Shown here one piece after another: positions 40,811 to 53,059 of a DNA stretch of 64,000 nt. The notes beneath the pieces are model-generated. The model was not told the origin of the DNA, made no database searches, and was given only the letters and a program-made list of their open reading frames with translations. This DNA comes from Pelodera strongyloides. Its lineage: Eukaryota; Nematoda; Chromadorea; Rhabditida; Rhabditidae. The stretch lies in NCBI GenBank assembly GCA_036852015.1, contig JAANDG010000079.1:62001-126000 (forward strand). The letters run 5' to 3'. The translations under genes were made by a program, and so were the position numbers. The stretch's first letter is position 1, and every line of letters starts with the position of its first letter.

Positions 40811-43800
40811 ATGTCTCTATTATGGCTTTATGCCTGTATATGGGCAGTCTCGGCTCATCTAAAGTCGTTCGATGAGCAATTTGTGATATCTTTTGTCAAT
40901 AAAACACAAGAATTGGACGTATCGGACGAGTGTAAGGAGAGTCTTTCAAGGGTAAGTCAAATCTATTATTGTGTGCGCGGCTACGTTTTGGCACACCGCT
41001 GCGCGCCGCGGCATATTTGAACTACTTTTTAGGGGCGCAGTCACTTCAGAATCCTCATGCTTGAGCCATGAGTATGGTAAAATTATTCAGTTGTGTTGCT
41101 TCACGGCCTACCCATGAACGCCGTAATTTTTGACAGAAAAATATTCCTTTGTCATTCAGTTCCTTATTATTCTAGCTCGTGCTGCTTCTCTTTTATTAGT
41201 TTGTCTGTTTTGTTATTCGTTAGGGACAACAGCGAGAGCAATGCCGTACAGCATAGCGGCATAGCATCAAATAACTAGTTTTCTTGACATCTTTCATTTC
41301 TAATATGCAATGAAAAGACAAAAGGAATTGATATTACTATACGGGGACTAAGATTTTATATGTTGGGAATTTTGAATTTAACTAACTTTCAAAAGTTTTC
41401 AGATAAAAATAATCTCTCCGTCTAAAAATATTACAGATATATCACTTCACCACCCCCCCCCCCCCCCCCATGACCACACTTACAATAAAGTAGAATTTAA
41501 AATCTTTTTACGGCTAGTTTCTTCTTCCATTCAGTGGGTTGATTTCTAGTTTATGGGGTGTCCAAGTATCCCAAAAATTCGGTATGATTCTGTCAATACT
41601 ACCGTATTTCTGCACGAAACCTGCATATATAATATGAAAAATTAAAAAAATTATTATCGTGTAGTTCCAAGATACGGTAAATTTTCAGCATACTTGGAAA
41701 TCCCATAAAGCTCTCTAAGACTCTAAAGAACTAATTATCACATATTTATTCGTATGTTTAGGTATGGCCGTACCTAAATGCTCATGACACGTTGGACACA
41801 CAGAGGAATTATTATCATCAGTCATTTGGAGCCGGTTGGTCTTTTTATATTTTTATTTGTTTATTTGTTAGATTTTTTTGTTCCGTAACTGAGTTATTCA
41901 AGGTAACCTATGCTGTTCTGTTCGTATCCATTTGTTTTTTCTATTTTCTCACATTATTCTTTATATTTTATTCAACATATGACCTGAAATTTGGTGCGAA
42001 TAAGTGAATATTCTTTAGAGCGAAATACCGGCCGGTTTTTGAAACGCATCGCGGATAACTGACAGCTTACGTATTTATGCTAATTTGCTCGATTTTAGCT
42101 CGATTTTTTATTCTAATTTATATTCATTTGCATACGTTGCATAAGAATTCTGGTGTACTCGATGTGTTTCAAAAAACCGGTCGGTATTTCGCTTTAATGA
42201 TTAGTAATATTCCACTATTCGCTACTCAAGTATCCACGTCACGTAAGCCTTCGTTGTTAGGTTAGAGTGACTTATTCTAATTAAAGCGGTATATCAGCCG
42301 GGTTCGAACGTATGGTGCGCGTTGCATTTGTAAATTATCGCTACAGCGCGATTTTTAATCGAATGGTATTATTTTGCATGCAACATTTGTTAATTCAATT
42401 ACCAAATACATGTCAAAAACCGGCCGTTTTATCGCTTTAAAAATCCGAAATGAGAGAATTCCCGTGCAAAATGTTCCCGTATAGGCGTCAGTTTGTCTGG
42501 TCTGAAGGGATTTCACCGCCAGCCCTTTATTTATTGTGTAATAACTAAAATTGACAGATATTAATTAGTTTGTACTTTTAAGGAACCACTTTTCCAAATA
42601 GAGGGACAGTGTCAAAATGATCATGTCTTCTTAAAAATAGAGATTATCACGAAGAAAGTTCACTAATTGACAGCAAAAATAAGTCCAAGGTACAAGGAAG
42701 GGAATCTGCGAATAATGTACGCGTTTGAAGTATAGTGTTGAAATGCGTTTGGGCGAGACAGTATCGAACCCGCGTCTTTGGATTAGCAGTCCGCTGCGGT
42801 ACCACTGCGCTACCACAACGTTTCAACAACGCTTCCGATTTCAGGTCCAGCATGGTTGTTCCTCAGTCGTGACCAAGACCGATGGGTCTTCAGAGGATAT
42901 GAGTGCGTGCTTTCTGGTAGGTTTATGTTGTAAATTGTTAGTATTGGTTCCTCTAGGCCTTTTTAAAACGGTGAGATCCTTTAGAGTTGTAATGTTTATA
43001 TGTGGCCAATCAGGGGTCATCGCTTGACTATTGACTGCGACTGTTTGGCTTACTGAATGAGCTTCTCCAGAACTTGAAGAATGACTATTTGATTTTGATT
43101 GCCTACGACGCACATATGAGCTTGATCACCATGCATGTGTACGCTGAAATTGTGCTGATAAAAATTTATATTTCAGCTGGAGAGACAATGTACTCAAAAT
43201 CGGAACACCCAATGCATTTCTGCTATGGAATGCGAGAAGAGGAGGAGAAGACTACGAGTGCATACTCTGTATGTATTCCATCGCCATGTGAGGAGTATCA
43301 TGCACAGGTACGGGGGGAAGAAAGCGACATCTTGCGTTTTTTTTCCAGATGCCATATTCACCACTCCGATTCCCTCGGGGAAATATTCCCTGAGGCCAGA
43401 AAATAGTATTTTAATGTGAGACACGCAGAGAAAAAGATGGGGAATTCCCTATAGGGAATTGAGTGGTGAATTTGACCTCAGGAGTCTGACCCGGACAGCG
43501 TCTTTAGATTCTGTAGCACTAATGTTTAGTATCTCGATATAAATGCTTGGTATCTAGTATATTCATGCTGTAACAAAAGTCTTTATTTTCTAACACTGGT
43601 AGTACTAGTGGAGATATAGAGTTATAACTTGCCAAACAAGTCCCAGCACATTCACGGAGTACGGCAATTGTGTGTGGTGTAAAGCGAAATACCGGCCGAT
43701 TTTTAAAACGCGTCGAGTACACCAGCATTCTTATGCAACGTATTCAAATGAACGTAAATTAGAATAAAAAATGGTCCTAAATTCGAGTAAATTGGCATAA

Positions 43801-45227
43801 ATACCTAAAAATTCAGTTGTCCACAATGCGTTTCAAAAACCGGCAGGTATTTCGCTTTAATTACAAAATGAATAAAGTGGTGCATGTCAATTTCAGCTTC
43901 TCGACATGTGGAAGAAGCAGCTGAACACCGATCCCGATGATAAACCCCTCGATTTTACCAGTTGTATTGCTTCACGGCATCAGAAACAATGGTTAGATCT
44001 TTTATTCAGTTGTAACTATTTTTTTCTTATTATTAGGTTAGGCTCACAGCAGAGGACGAAGCTCACAGAGAAGCGAAACGGATAAACATTTAAACAAGAG
44101 TATACGTTTTAGCGCCCGCAAAAAGTTTGGTGCGAGCCGGAGTTGAACCTCAGCACCTGATGCTTCCGAAATGATATTATAAAGTATATATTCTTCAATT
44201 CAGGTGGGAGCAAGCTGTTCCAGTGGGAGATTTTGTCTTCAATGCCGGTCTTTCTTTATTTGTTGCCCTGGCTACCGTATTCCATCTACAACGAGGAGAG
44301 GATGGAAAGTGAGTGATTCTATACTCGTGCAAGCAATACTTTGAACAGTAGTGAAGAGATACTACGTTCTCTACGGCATATTCGCGGCGGCTATTGGGCG
44401 GCTATTTAGGCGGCTATTCGGCGACAAGAGAAGTCTGAAGGCGCGACAATCATTGAAGGCGGGGCGAACTCGCCGGATAGCCGCCGAATAGCCGCCGGAC
44501 ACTCTCTCGGCGAGGAGGGTCCAGAGAAAAATACCTTTCTTCCGAAAAAATATATAAACGATTAAAAAATGAAATTGACCAACATGCCCGAAGTCACGCT
44601 TTACAAAATTGTATCGAGACACACAGTGTGGTGCTAGGGTCTCGGGGTTAGTGCTAACTTGGGTAATTAAACCAACTGTGACCCCGCATTCCGCTCTCAA
44701 AAGAGAAATGTGAGTCGTATCGCTCGTGTGTGCACAAAACCCCGATAGCCGCCCAATACCCGCCGGATAGCCGCCGCATTTTCGCCTGAAACAAGCAAGT
44801 TCGCAGCGGCTATCGGGCGGCTATCTGATAGCCGCCGCATTTTCGCCTGTTTTGGCGAGTTCGCGGCAGGTTTATCCTCGCCGAATAGCCGCCACTTTTG
44901 CGGAGCGAACTTGCCAAGGCCCAGATAGCCGCCGCGAACATGCCGTCAATCATCAGAGTAGGAGAGAGAGAGAGAGAGAGAGAGAAGAAACAGAAAGAGA
45001 GTAGCAGGAGGTGTCGAATTAATTGAACTGTAAGCAAGCTATAAGTCATTTCAGAAGTTTCGGACAAAAGATTCTCGTCTGTTTCTCGCTGAAGAAGAAT
45101 TTGAAGAAAGCGACGACGTATCCTAAGGTAAGTTCACATTATTTCCAAAGACTTCCGTATTCTTGAGAAGAAGCGGAATGTTTAGAGGCGATTAGGAGAG
45201 ATTCGCAGGTTATCTCTCTCTACTATA

Positions 45228-45269
<42 letters not shown>

Positions 45270-48200
45270 TGTATGTCTCTCAATGTGTCTATGCTCACTC
45301 TCTTCCCTCTCTCTATCTTTCTCCTTCTGTCACTTCTTTGCTCTCGCTCTATCTTTCTCTCTCTCTGTCTCTCTCTCTCTCTCTCTTTGTCTGTATGTCT
45401 CTCAACATGTATGTCGATGCCCCTCTCTCTATCTTTCTCTCTTTCTCTCTCAGTCACGTCTTTTCTCTCTCTCTCCTTTTTCTCCTCCCTCCTTATGAAC
45501 TGTTTTTAGGATCCCCAATCCACTATCACTGCCCTATGCGGACTCCGCTTCCTCGCCATGGCATGGACCCTAGTTGGACATTCGTTTATCTTCGTGCAGG
45601 TGAGAATTTGCATACAAGTGGCTGATTGCAGCTTTCCTTAGTTGTTAGCGCAGTGAACTGGTCACCCTTAGAAGCGGGTTCGATTCCGGTCGTTGGTTAG
45701 GGTAATACTATATTCAAAATTTATTCTAACCAGCCTTGTTTTATCTCTTTGTGTGTTTTAAATGACAGCTGGTTTTAAATTACCTAGGAGTTTAGGCTTA
45801 TCTCGGAAACGTCGAGAAGTTCAAGAACGACATGGTGGACAACTTTGGCAATCAGTGGATCACAAACTTCACTCTTTCCGTCGACGTATTCCTCACGATA
45901 GGCGGATGCGTCCTGGCCTATACTCACTTCAGAAAGTGGATGAAAAATACGACCGGTAAGATTCGTTGAATCCCTAAATTATTTGCATTCCAACAAATCG
46001 AAAGAACAATTAGTTCGAAAGAAGCGATCAATTTGTCAATGCGCAAACATCATGTAAAGCCTTGTTGAAACATTTTGGAAATGATGTTGGAAATAAGAAC
46101 ATGATAAAGCGGACTAGTGAAACAATGCGCAAGGGAACATAAAAGGATACCTCCACATAAAAATGTTGTTATAAGCAAAAAAAAACAATAAATATTTTAT
46201 GTTAGCAACATCAGCAGAATTGTTCGCCTTTCTGAAAGTTTTTTTTGCTTTGAAAGTAAGCTCATTTGCAACTAGACAAGCTCGGTTGAGGATCTGTGTG
46301 TATTTCATTTAGCAAAGTAAGGCACTGGGCTGACTTGGGGGAATCTGTAATCATTGCCATAATAAAGCATTTAGAACCTGAACCCACATGGACTTCATGG
46401 GGCTATTGGCTTCGTTTCTATCGTCACCGAATCGTTAGACTCTGGCCCGCATACATCTACACAATTCTCTCAATCACACTAAGACTCTCAGGTAAGGAGA
46501 GGACCAGCTACATACGTACATACTTCATTAGTATATAGTTTACTGCATCTACGCCATTTTGTGGCGATTGCATGATCGATGTTACCGTATCACCGAACAA
46601 CTGAAATTGCAATTAGTATCATTTTTATAGCTATGCTAAAAATTAGCATTTTAAAAAGATGGCTCACATTTTCAATAGAATAGCAATAGTTAAAGCGAAA
46701 TACCAACGGTTTTTGAAACGCATCATGGACAACTGAATTCTCACTTATTTATGCTAAGCTACTCGAATTTAGCTGGATTTTTTATTCTAATTTATGTTCA
46801 TTTGCATAAGCTACATGAGAGTGCTGGTGTACTCGATGTTTTTCAAAAACCGGGCGATATTTCGCTTTAATTGTTCGTTGTAAAACCGTCTCGTTTTCTC
46901 CACCTTTTTCATTGACAATGAGTGATATTGCAACATGTGGTTATTTTATGTTGTGATTGATTTAAATTAAAGCGAAATGCCGGCCGGATTTTGAAACGCA
47001 TTGCGTACACCCGCTTTCTTATGCAGCATATGCAAATGAGCAAAAATTAGAATGAAAACTAGACCCCAATTAGATCCCACGTTGCATGACTGCATAAGAA
47101 TGCAAGTACTTGAGATGCGTTTCAAAAACCGGCCGGTATTTCGCTTTAATCATTGTTGAAAATCGATATTCTACAGTAACCCACTGGCATCCAATGTGGC
47201 CCCCAACGGATCCTGCTGTACAATGTCCGAAGCACTTTTGGGAAAATATATTCTTTGTCAACTCGCTTACCAACAACAGGTGTATGCCGTGGACGTGGTC
47301 AGTTACTTTTTATTATTTTATTATATCGCTCTTTCTCTCTATCTCTCTCTCCTTTCTCTCCTCTCTCTCTATCTCTGTCTATCTCTCTCACTCACTCTCG
47401 GTAATTATCTGTATCTCTCTGTCTCTTGTCTCCCTCTCTCTCTGCGATCTTAAATTTAGACGACTTTTAGCCGTTGAGAACGTTCGTGACCATTTGTCTT
47501 TTCTTACTGTAATTTGGAGGTTGGAGGTCCCTATAACAGTAAATGAATTTATTTGTTCAGGTACATCGGCACCGAGTTTGTCTACTATCTCATCTCGCCA
47601 ATTTTCCTCATCTCACTGAGGCAATCGCCCATTTTTGGACTCTCTATTTGTGAGTTTAATGACAAATACGACTAGGCCAGTTTAAAGCGAAATACTGGCC
47701 AGTTTTTGAAACGTATCGCGGACAACTGAATTCTTGCGTATTTATGCTAATTTACTCGAATTTAGCTCGATTTTTTATTCAAATTTATGCTCATTTGCAT
47801 ATGAAGCACAGGAAAGCAGGGAGTACTCGATGCGTTTCAAAAACCAGCCGGTATTCCGCTTTAAATGGTATTCTTTATTCAGCACTCGGAGTGATCGCCA
47901 TCTCATCTGCGCTGAACCTTCAATCGATAGTCTCCAATAACTTCCCTCCCACTCAATTCCTATGGAAACAGCCGGAAATGTTCAATCCGGATTTCATTCA
48001 GGTACACTTTTTACCAAGAATAGTGCGTGTTCCGTGTTAAACCACCTGAGGCCATATTCACCGCTCGGACTCTCTCGGGGAAATAGTCCCTGGGGGGCAG
48101 AAAATAGCATTCTAATGTGAGAGACGCAGTGAAAAAGACGGGGGAATTCCCTATGGGGAATTGAGTGGTGAATATGGCCTCTGATGCATACTGTAAGACA

Positions 48201-51200
48201 GCAGTGACGTCGCAACTTCCTGTAGTCTTTTCCTTTTATCAAGTAACGTATTGCCTCTTCAGCACCACATTGAACTCTACATCAAGCCGCAGTACAGAAT
48301 CGGTCCATATGTTGTCGGCATTCTACTCGGCTACTTTTTGGCTAATTATCAACGAGTTAGTTTTAATTTTTTGGATAATTATCTTCAGGTTAAATGGTTT
48401 ACACTGTTTACAGTACTTCTGTCATCCTTCCATGGTTTCCTTTAAAATGGAAATAAATATTTTAAAAAATGCGATAAGAACTTCGTGATAATGAGATAAA
48501 AATGTGATAATGCCCTTGCCCTTGCTCTGACGCTTCTCCTTGTGAGCTTCGGCAATCAATCAATAACTAATTTACTTTGAACAAATAAAAGGGTAAAATT
48601 TATTCCACTTTTTTAAATTTTCAGCCAACGATTCGTGGAAACAAACCCCAGCAAAAAGTAATCAATTTCCTGTGTTATAGTCCAGGGAGGCCATATTCAC
48701 CACTCCGATTCCCTCGGGGAACTCTTCCCTGGGGACAGAAAATAGTATTCTAATGTGAGACAAAACGACGGGGAATTCCCCACGGTGAATTGAGTGGTGA
48801 ATATGTCCTCAGCTTTATGTTAATCTCCACGCGGGTGATTGTATATGTAATCTTGATTGTACATGTCTTTCGTGCTACTAAATTCTTTCCAATAGTTGAT
48901 TTTTATTAACTCGATGTCTGGGAGGTATCTCCCGTTTGAGAAGTTCCAGGCTTAACCTTTTCTTTTTTGTAAAAGGGTTTGGTAGCTTTTTTTGTGTTGT
49001 TGGTGTTAGTTTGGTATTTCGTTTTCATTCTTCGAAATAGCGATGATATAGTTAGAGGTGAAGTCTTCCTACCTTATGGATGATGTGCCTCGTCCATAAA
49101 GGCTAAGCCATGTCCTTAGTTACCTTAGTAGTTGTTCGAGAACTAATTGATTTAGTTGTGAGGCTTCTTATCTCTAATACTTAGAAAATCCAGAAATGGG
49201 CACCTTGTCCTTAGCCTGTTGACCCTTTATGTTGACCTGGAATAAACTGAAAGATAATCACGAATGAACCTTTCAGAAGGCTGTACAACAACAACCCAGA
49301 AGCACACGCCACGTAGTTGTTGGATGGACACTCTCTATCTCTGCACTCTTCATCTCACTCTATGGACTCTACCCATCACTACAGGTACGGTACTTTCTCC
49401 TGCTCTCTAGGTCTCTCATTCTATAGCTATCTCTGCACTCTTCTAATGTCTCTACGAGCGTTTCTCATCCCCTCAGATACTGTAGAACATTTCTCTATCT
49501 ACGTCTCTTATTTTCTCCTTCCGCGCTTTTTGTGTTTGTCCCATTCTCGATCGATGTGATGTTTTCTAGACATAACTTCATCTCTCTCACTCTCTCTGTC
49601 TCTCTGTCTCTCTCTTTGTCTCCATCAAAGTCTCTCATCTTACAGTTAGGGATCTTATTGCATAACCTTTTTTTTCTCAGCTCATTATCTCAGCTTACGT
49701 TGTTGCAGGTATTACGGTAGAACAGAATTACGGTGGTTAACAAAGTATGGGCTGGTTACTGTAGTGGCAGACGTTGAATACCGCATGCATTTTAGGCATG
49801 GGACTGGCCGATCTACCACCTCGCCTACGGTAGTCTCCACCGTCTCGTCTTCTCGCTTGGCCTCGCTTGGGTGATATACGCGTGCCATACTGGTTAGTCT
49901 GCGTTTTCTTGTTTTTTTTTCTTTACCTTACTGTATGCCAAGTATTCTATTTATCAAAGCAATCAATGATGATCAGTCGTGTGAGTTCTCTTTGAACAAT
50001 AAGGCTAGGATTACCGGGTACTGGTATTGTGTATTCCGCTCAGGCTTAGGCTTAGGCTTAGGCGGCTTTTATACTCTCCGAACCCGGAAGATTTTCGGAA
50101 CTTCTTCTTAACTTTTTCGGAAGCAAAATGATAATTTTAGGCATTGGTGGCTTCATCAACACATTCCTCTCTGCGAAACCAATGGTACCTCTAGCGAATC
50201 TCTCCTACTCTGCGTATCTCTTCCATATGATACCGGTATGCTAATTTCTAATTATCTGGCTTGACACTAGAAAAAAACGTAATTTGACACCCAGTCGAGT
50301 ATGACGACGAAATGATGTTTTCACATGTTTACATAGATTTATATTAGGTTTTCACATGTTTCTTTCATAATAAAAGACAGAGATTTTCATAATAAAAGAC
50401 AGAGGGAAGTCGACACAGTGACTTCCCTCTGTCGTGTGTGTTCATAGGATAAAGCTTTTTGAGACTGCTTAGAAAATGATACCGTATGTCCATATATTCT
50501 TTTATAAATGTTCCCTTGCTTAGGTTGTGTTCACTTACCTCCTCGTACCGTTCCCCATAATGTACAACACAATGTGGTACATCCTCGCACACTGTATCGT
50601 TCAGCTGGTTATTTCGTGAGTTTTTATAGACTTCCATTTTTTTTCTTATTAAATTAGTGCTTATTCAATGTCAAGGACAGCTCCATAGGTCCATAGAGAG
50701 CTGTACAGCTAGATACAAAATTCAATGAGAAACTAGTGCACGGATCATCATATGAGGTATACAACGTAAATAGGAAATGGGTAAAGCCATTTTGGTACGG
50801 TTCACTGTTTTTTTCGTGGGCCTGCCCATTTGGTGACCAACTCGTGACCAAATTTCCTTGAAAACCGTCACCAACTGGTCACACGTGGTTACGAACCAGT
50901 CACCAGATGGTTTTTCCTGTAAGAACCATTCGGGGATGGGCCAACGACGGTTTTTCTGTGTTTTCGGCAATTCTTTCGTTCTCCTGGGTAATTAGTTAAT
51001 TTGTAAAACGTGCCGCTGCGCTCTTATTTTTTCTTACGCACTCTGACAACCTGCTTACCAACTTTGTGTACTATTGTAGAAAAATAAGGTAACATTTGTA
51101 TTGATTTATTTATTTAGTTAATAAATTACAATACTGCAATTAATAATATTTTTATCATTTTCAGGTACATCCTGGCTTTCATTTGCTCCATGTCGGTGGA

Positions 51201-51327
51201 GTATCCCTCGATGAACATCGAGCGGCTTATCCTACACGAGGCCCCTAAGAACTGTGGCCTAAAGCCAGTTCCCACGGCCGAAAGCGAAATACAGCTACGA
51301 CCTAGTCCGCCTCCAAGTAAAAAGTAA
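40811..51327 (+). CDS. NRF-6/NDG-4-like membrane acyltransferase (acyltransferase 3 family)
   Basis: Twenty phase-consistent GT-AG exons give 688 residues: 40811-40951, 41762-41834, 42845-42916, 43177-43307, 43897-43991, 44204-44308, 45055-45127, 45510-45599, 45796-45955, 46375-46491, 47177-47297, 47561-47649, 47883-48001, 48263-48355, 48625-48657, 49277-49384, 49796-49892, 50141-50235, 50524-50615, 51165-51327. A signal peptide (MSLLWLYACIWAVSA) precedes a Cys-containing luminal NRF domain (FCYGM, YSVCIPSPC) up to about residue 165. Then come about ten hydrophobic helices of the acyltransferase core: LRFLAMAWTLVGHSF with the conserved His, SVDVFLTIGG, RFYRHRIVRLWPAY, and SYSAYLFHMIP near the end. 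The tail is proline-rich (RPSPPPSKK). C. elegans relatives act in gut and hypodermis in lipid or drug uptake and fluoxetine response; the acyl acceptor is not known. Codons and motifs look intact. Most of the 10.5 kb is introns filled with MITEs, microsatellites and a foldback element. Confidence 0.94.
41453..41469 (+). repeat. C17 homopolymer (acyltransferase intron 1)
   Basis: Uninterrupted run of 17 C; could form an i-motif or, on the other strand, G-quadruplexes; length may be imprecise in an assembly. Confidence 0.9.
41553..41706. mobile_element. MITE family D copy (acyltransferase intron 1)
   Basis: TGGGGTGTCCAAGTATCCCA on the left, CATACTTGGAAATCCCAT on the right; the core holds TACCGTATTTCTGCACGAAA. 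Confidence 0.85.
42014..42197. mobile_element. MITE family A copy (acyltransferase intron 2)
   Basis: The left end begins TTAGAGCGAAATACCGGCCG; the right end is intact with one extra A in the A-run. Confidence 0.87.
42281..42440. mobile_element. MITE family B copy (acyltransferase intron 2)
   Basis: TTAAAGCGGTATATCAGCCG on the left, CGGCCGTTTTATCGCTTTAA on the right, core GCGCGATTTTTAATCGA. Confidence 0.83.
42751..42819 (-). other. tRNA-Ser-like sequence (acyltransferase intron 2)
   Basis: On the minus strand GTTGTGGTAGCGCAGTGGTA resembles a tRNA 5' half with box A, GGACTGCTAATCC is an anticodon arm with GCT (serine), and GGGTTCGATACTG is box B. No long variable arm and no good acceptor stem, so a pseudogene or SINE head. 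It ends 25 bp upstream of exon 3. Confidence 0.5.
43346..43481. mobile_element. MITE family C copy (acyltransferase intron 4)
   Basis: GCCATATTCACCACTCCGAT on the left, GGGAATTGAGTGGTGAAT on the right. Confidence 0.83.
43680..43860. mobile_element. MITE family A copy, reverse core (acyltransferase intron 4)
   Basis: Full-length; ends 36 bp before exon 5. Confidence 0.87.
44131..44175 (-). other. Partial tRNA-like T-arm (acyltransferase intron 5)
   Basis: The minus strand has GAGGTTCAACTCCGGCTCGC, a box B in a possible T-arm; the rest of a tRNA is not evident. Confidence 0.25.
44375..44944. mobile_element. GC-rich foldback element, ~570 bp (acyltransferase intron 6)
   Basis: Starts GGCATATTCGCGGCGGCTAT and ends ATAGCCGCCGCGAACATGCC. 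The subterminal word CGGCGGCTATTCGGCG recurs in both orientations at least eight times, as in elements whose transposase binds arrayed subterminal sites. No ORF for a transposase. Confidence 0.75.
44957..45002. repeat. (GA)n microsatellite
   Basis: Short GAGAGA tract directly after the foldback element. Confidence 0.85.
45225..45485. repeat. (CT)n microsatellite (acyltransferase intron 7)
   Basis: Contains two related non-CT blocks (TCTGTATGTCTCTCAA.ATGT at about 45268 and 45388), so part of the tract was duplicated. Confidence 0.88.
45637..45700 (+). other. tRNA-derived sequence (acyltransferase intron 8)
   Basis: GTTGTTAGCGCAGTGAACTG resembles a box A region and GCGGGTTCGATTCCGG is a perfect box B. 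Probably a SINE head. Confidence 0.45.
46690..46870. mobile_element. MITE family A copy (acyltransferase intron 10)
   Basis: Full-length; the terminal CCGGCCGG block is altered to CCAACGG on the left and CCGGGCGA on the right. Confidence 0.86.
46967..47149. mobile_element. MITE family A copy, variant core (acyltransferase intron 10)
   Basis: The core AAACTAGACCCCAATTAGATCC is the inverse of that in the copy at 25479, defining a subfamily. Confidence 0.86.
47335..47450. repeat. (CT)n microsatellite (acyltransferase intron 11)
   Basis: Interrupted CTCTCT tract 110 bp upstream of exon 12. Confidence 0.85.
47682..47864. mobile_element. MITE family A copy filling acyltransferase intron 12
   Basis: Full-length copy occupying 183 of the 233 bp of the intron, ending 18 bp before exon 13; only a very short ancestral intron surrounds it. 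Confidence 0.88.
48049..48181. mobile_element. MITE family C copy (acyltransferase intron 13)
   Basis: GAGGCCATATTCACCGCTCG on the left, GAGTGGTGAATATGGCCTC on the right; the best-preserved ends of this family. Confidence 0.86.
48687..48812. mobile_element. MITE family C copy (acyltransferase intron 15)
   Basis: GGAGGCCATATTCACCACTC on the left, GAGTGGTGAATATGTCCTC on the right; the middle lacks part of the TCTGCGTGTC block. Confidence 0.85.
50041..50064. repeat. TTAGGC telomere-type repeats (acyltransferase intron 17)
   Basis: Three perfect TTAGGC units following CAGGC. Unlike the P450 site there is no obvious flanking duplication. Confidence 0.75.
50780..50960. repeat. Dispersed TTGGTGACC-type repeat (acyltransferase intron 19)
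   Basis: CCGTCACCAACTGGTCACAC, GAACCAGTCACCAGATGG and TTTGGTGACCAACTCGTGAC. Confidence 0.6.
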
Positions 51328-51409
51328 TCAGAAGCAATTATTCTGAAGCTAATTGTAAGAAGCTAATTGCTCCCTTTGGGAACAGTACTATATGAAAGTC
51401 CAGTTACAC

Positions 51410-51510
51410 AGTAAATAGAAACCATTTGGTGACCACTTGGTGTCTTTGTGACTATCATTTTTCCCGAAAACCATCACTTGGTCGATAGACGGTCGCTAAA
51501 TGGTTTTCCT
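51410..51510. repeat. Dispersed TTGGTGACC-type repeat downstream of the acyltransferase
   Basis: ACCATTTGGTGACCACTTGG and the partner GACGGTCGCTAAATGG; begins about 85 bp after the stop codon. Confidence 0.55.
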
Positions 51511-51991
51511 GTGTGTTGTACCCTTGAAAAACTTCTACAGTATGATCTTTCTGCTTATCATTATTAGAGCACATCCAAAGCTCGAATTTTATTGATCGGG
51601 TAATTATTGTGATTATCGATCGATGCGAAGAAATATTAATTCAACTATTTCGCAAAATTAGTGTTGGTCCATAGTGTGTTTTAAAATAACCCCTAACATT
51701 TTTTGCCTATACGAACTATTGCCTAAACACCACTAATTATTAATCTTTGCATTTTATTCAATAATATTGTGTTGTACAGACTTCTCTGTATTCTCGGTGA
51801 GTACATTTTATATAATCAATTCGTTAAATTCGGTTTTGACCATTTTTGTATTCTGAACTTGGACCCAATGCAATTTTCTATATTTGGTATGTTTTTTAAC
51901 AAGACATTTTCACAATATTTTTAGTTTATTTTCGACTAATAAGTTTGCTATAGCCGACCGATTCTAACCTGCTTTACGGTGCATTTTATTA
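51511..51991. other. AT-rich spacer
   Basis: No gene or repeat supported. Confidence 0.4.
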
Positions 51992-52154
51992 TTAAAGCGG
52001 TATTACAGCCGTTTTTGAAACGTTAGTGGGACGCTGCATACGCTGCATACCCATGTGGCATACGCAAATAACTGTTGGATACTACGCAATTTTTCAACTT
52101 ATGGGAATGCGGTTTTCCAAGATATTTTCAAAAACCGGCTGTTATTTCGCTTTG
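51992..52154. mobile_element. MITE family B copy
   Basis: TTAAAGCGGTATTACAGCCG on the left, AAAACCGGCTGTTATTTCGC on the right. Confidence 0.78.
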
Positions 52155-53059
52155 AAAAGGTTTCGTTCATTCTATTCTCGCATTTACACTTTTATATGTT
52201 TTGTTCATATTTGGCTACTGCTATGGCTATCATATGATCGTATTATGTTATCCTACCGGGTAGATTATTAAAGTATGCATAATCATAATTCATAATACAC
52301 AATTCCGGATTTTCTTATATTACAGATTACAGAAAACGATATTTTTAAAGTGATCTGACATGTGGTTTCGAAACGAACAACTCCATTCCCAAGTCTTATG
52401 CGCAAACTGCGTTCGATTCTCACCAGAAATGCGCAGAAGGGACTTACATTTCCATATACGTTTCATAGACCACGTGTCATATCGCTTTATATTGGCTCTT
52501 GGGCTTCACTGCGTGAGATCAAGCTCTCATGTCTTGTCTTGTATTTATGTATAATTTATCAACTTTACTACTTCTTATTATACATCCAGAATGTGATCTT
52601 TCGGGGTGAAATTGAAGCCTTTCATCTTGTTTTTTTTTTTTTTACGCTTTTTTTTTATATTTTTCCTTGCTATACTGTAAGTTTAAGAACTATTGGTTAA
52701 CAACAATTTATTGGTTAAATAAAAATGAGAGATGTATACAGTATACAGTATACTTTCGTGTTTTTCGCATAATATTTTTTATTCATTTTTTTTTCCGATT
52801 CAGAATGCATTCCGCTTGGAGCGTATATGTGTGTTTTAATATGCGAGCCACTTTTATATTATAAATAAATTGTGTTTTTTGTTTTGTTTTTGAGTTGTAT
52901 AAGTATACTGTATAATTCAACAGATACATGATATAATCAGAGCTTCTTCCGACTCCCAATATAATGTTCAAAAACAGTGGTTTTATTCGATCGGTTTCGG
53001 CATCAGGAGCAACATAAGGAAGAAAATCAAAAAAAGTTGTGTAATTGTTTTTGCTGATT
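52155..53059. other. AT-rich spacer
   Basis: Holds a family G right end at about 52447-52490 (ACCACGTGTCATATCGCTTTA), a T-rich tract at 52630-52665 and TATACAGTATACAGTATAC at 52737. No exon supported. Confidence 0.4.

Noticed and set aside
42751..42819. Functional tRNA-Ser(GCT) gene
   Set aside because: The anticodon arm fits, but the class II variable arm and acceptor stem are missing.
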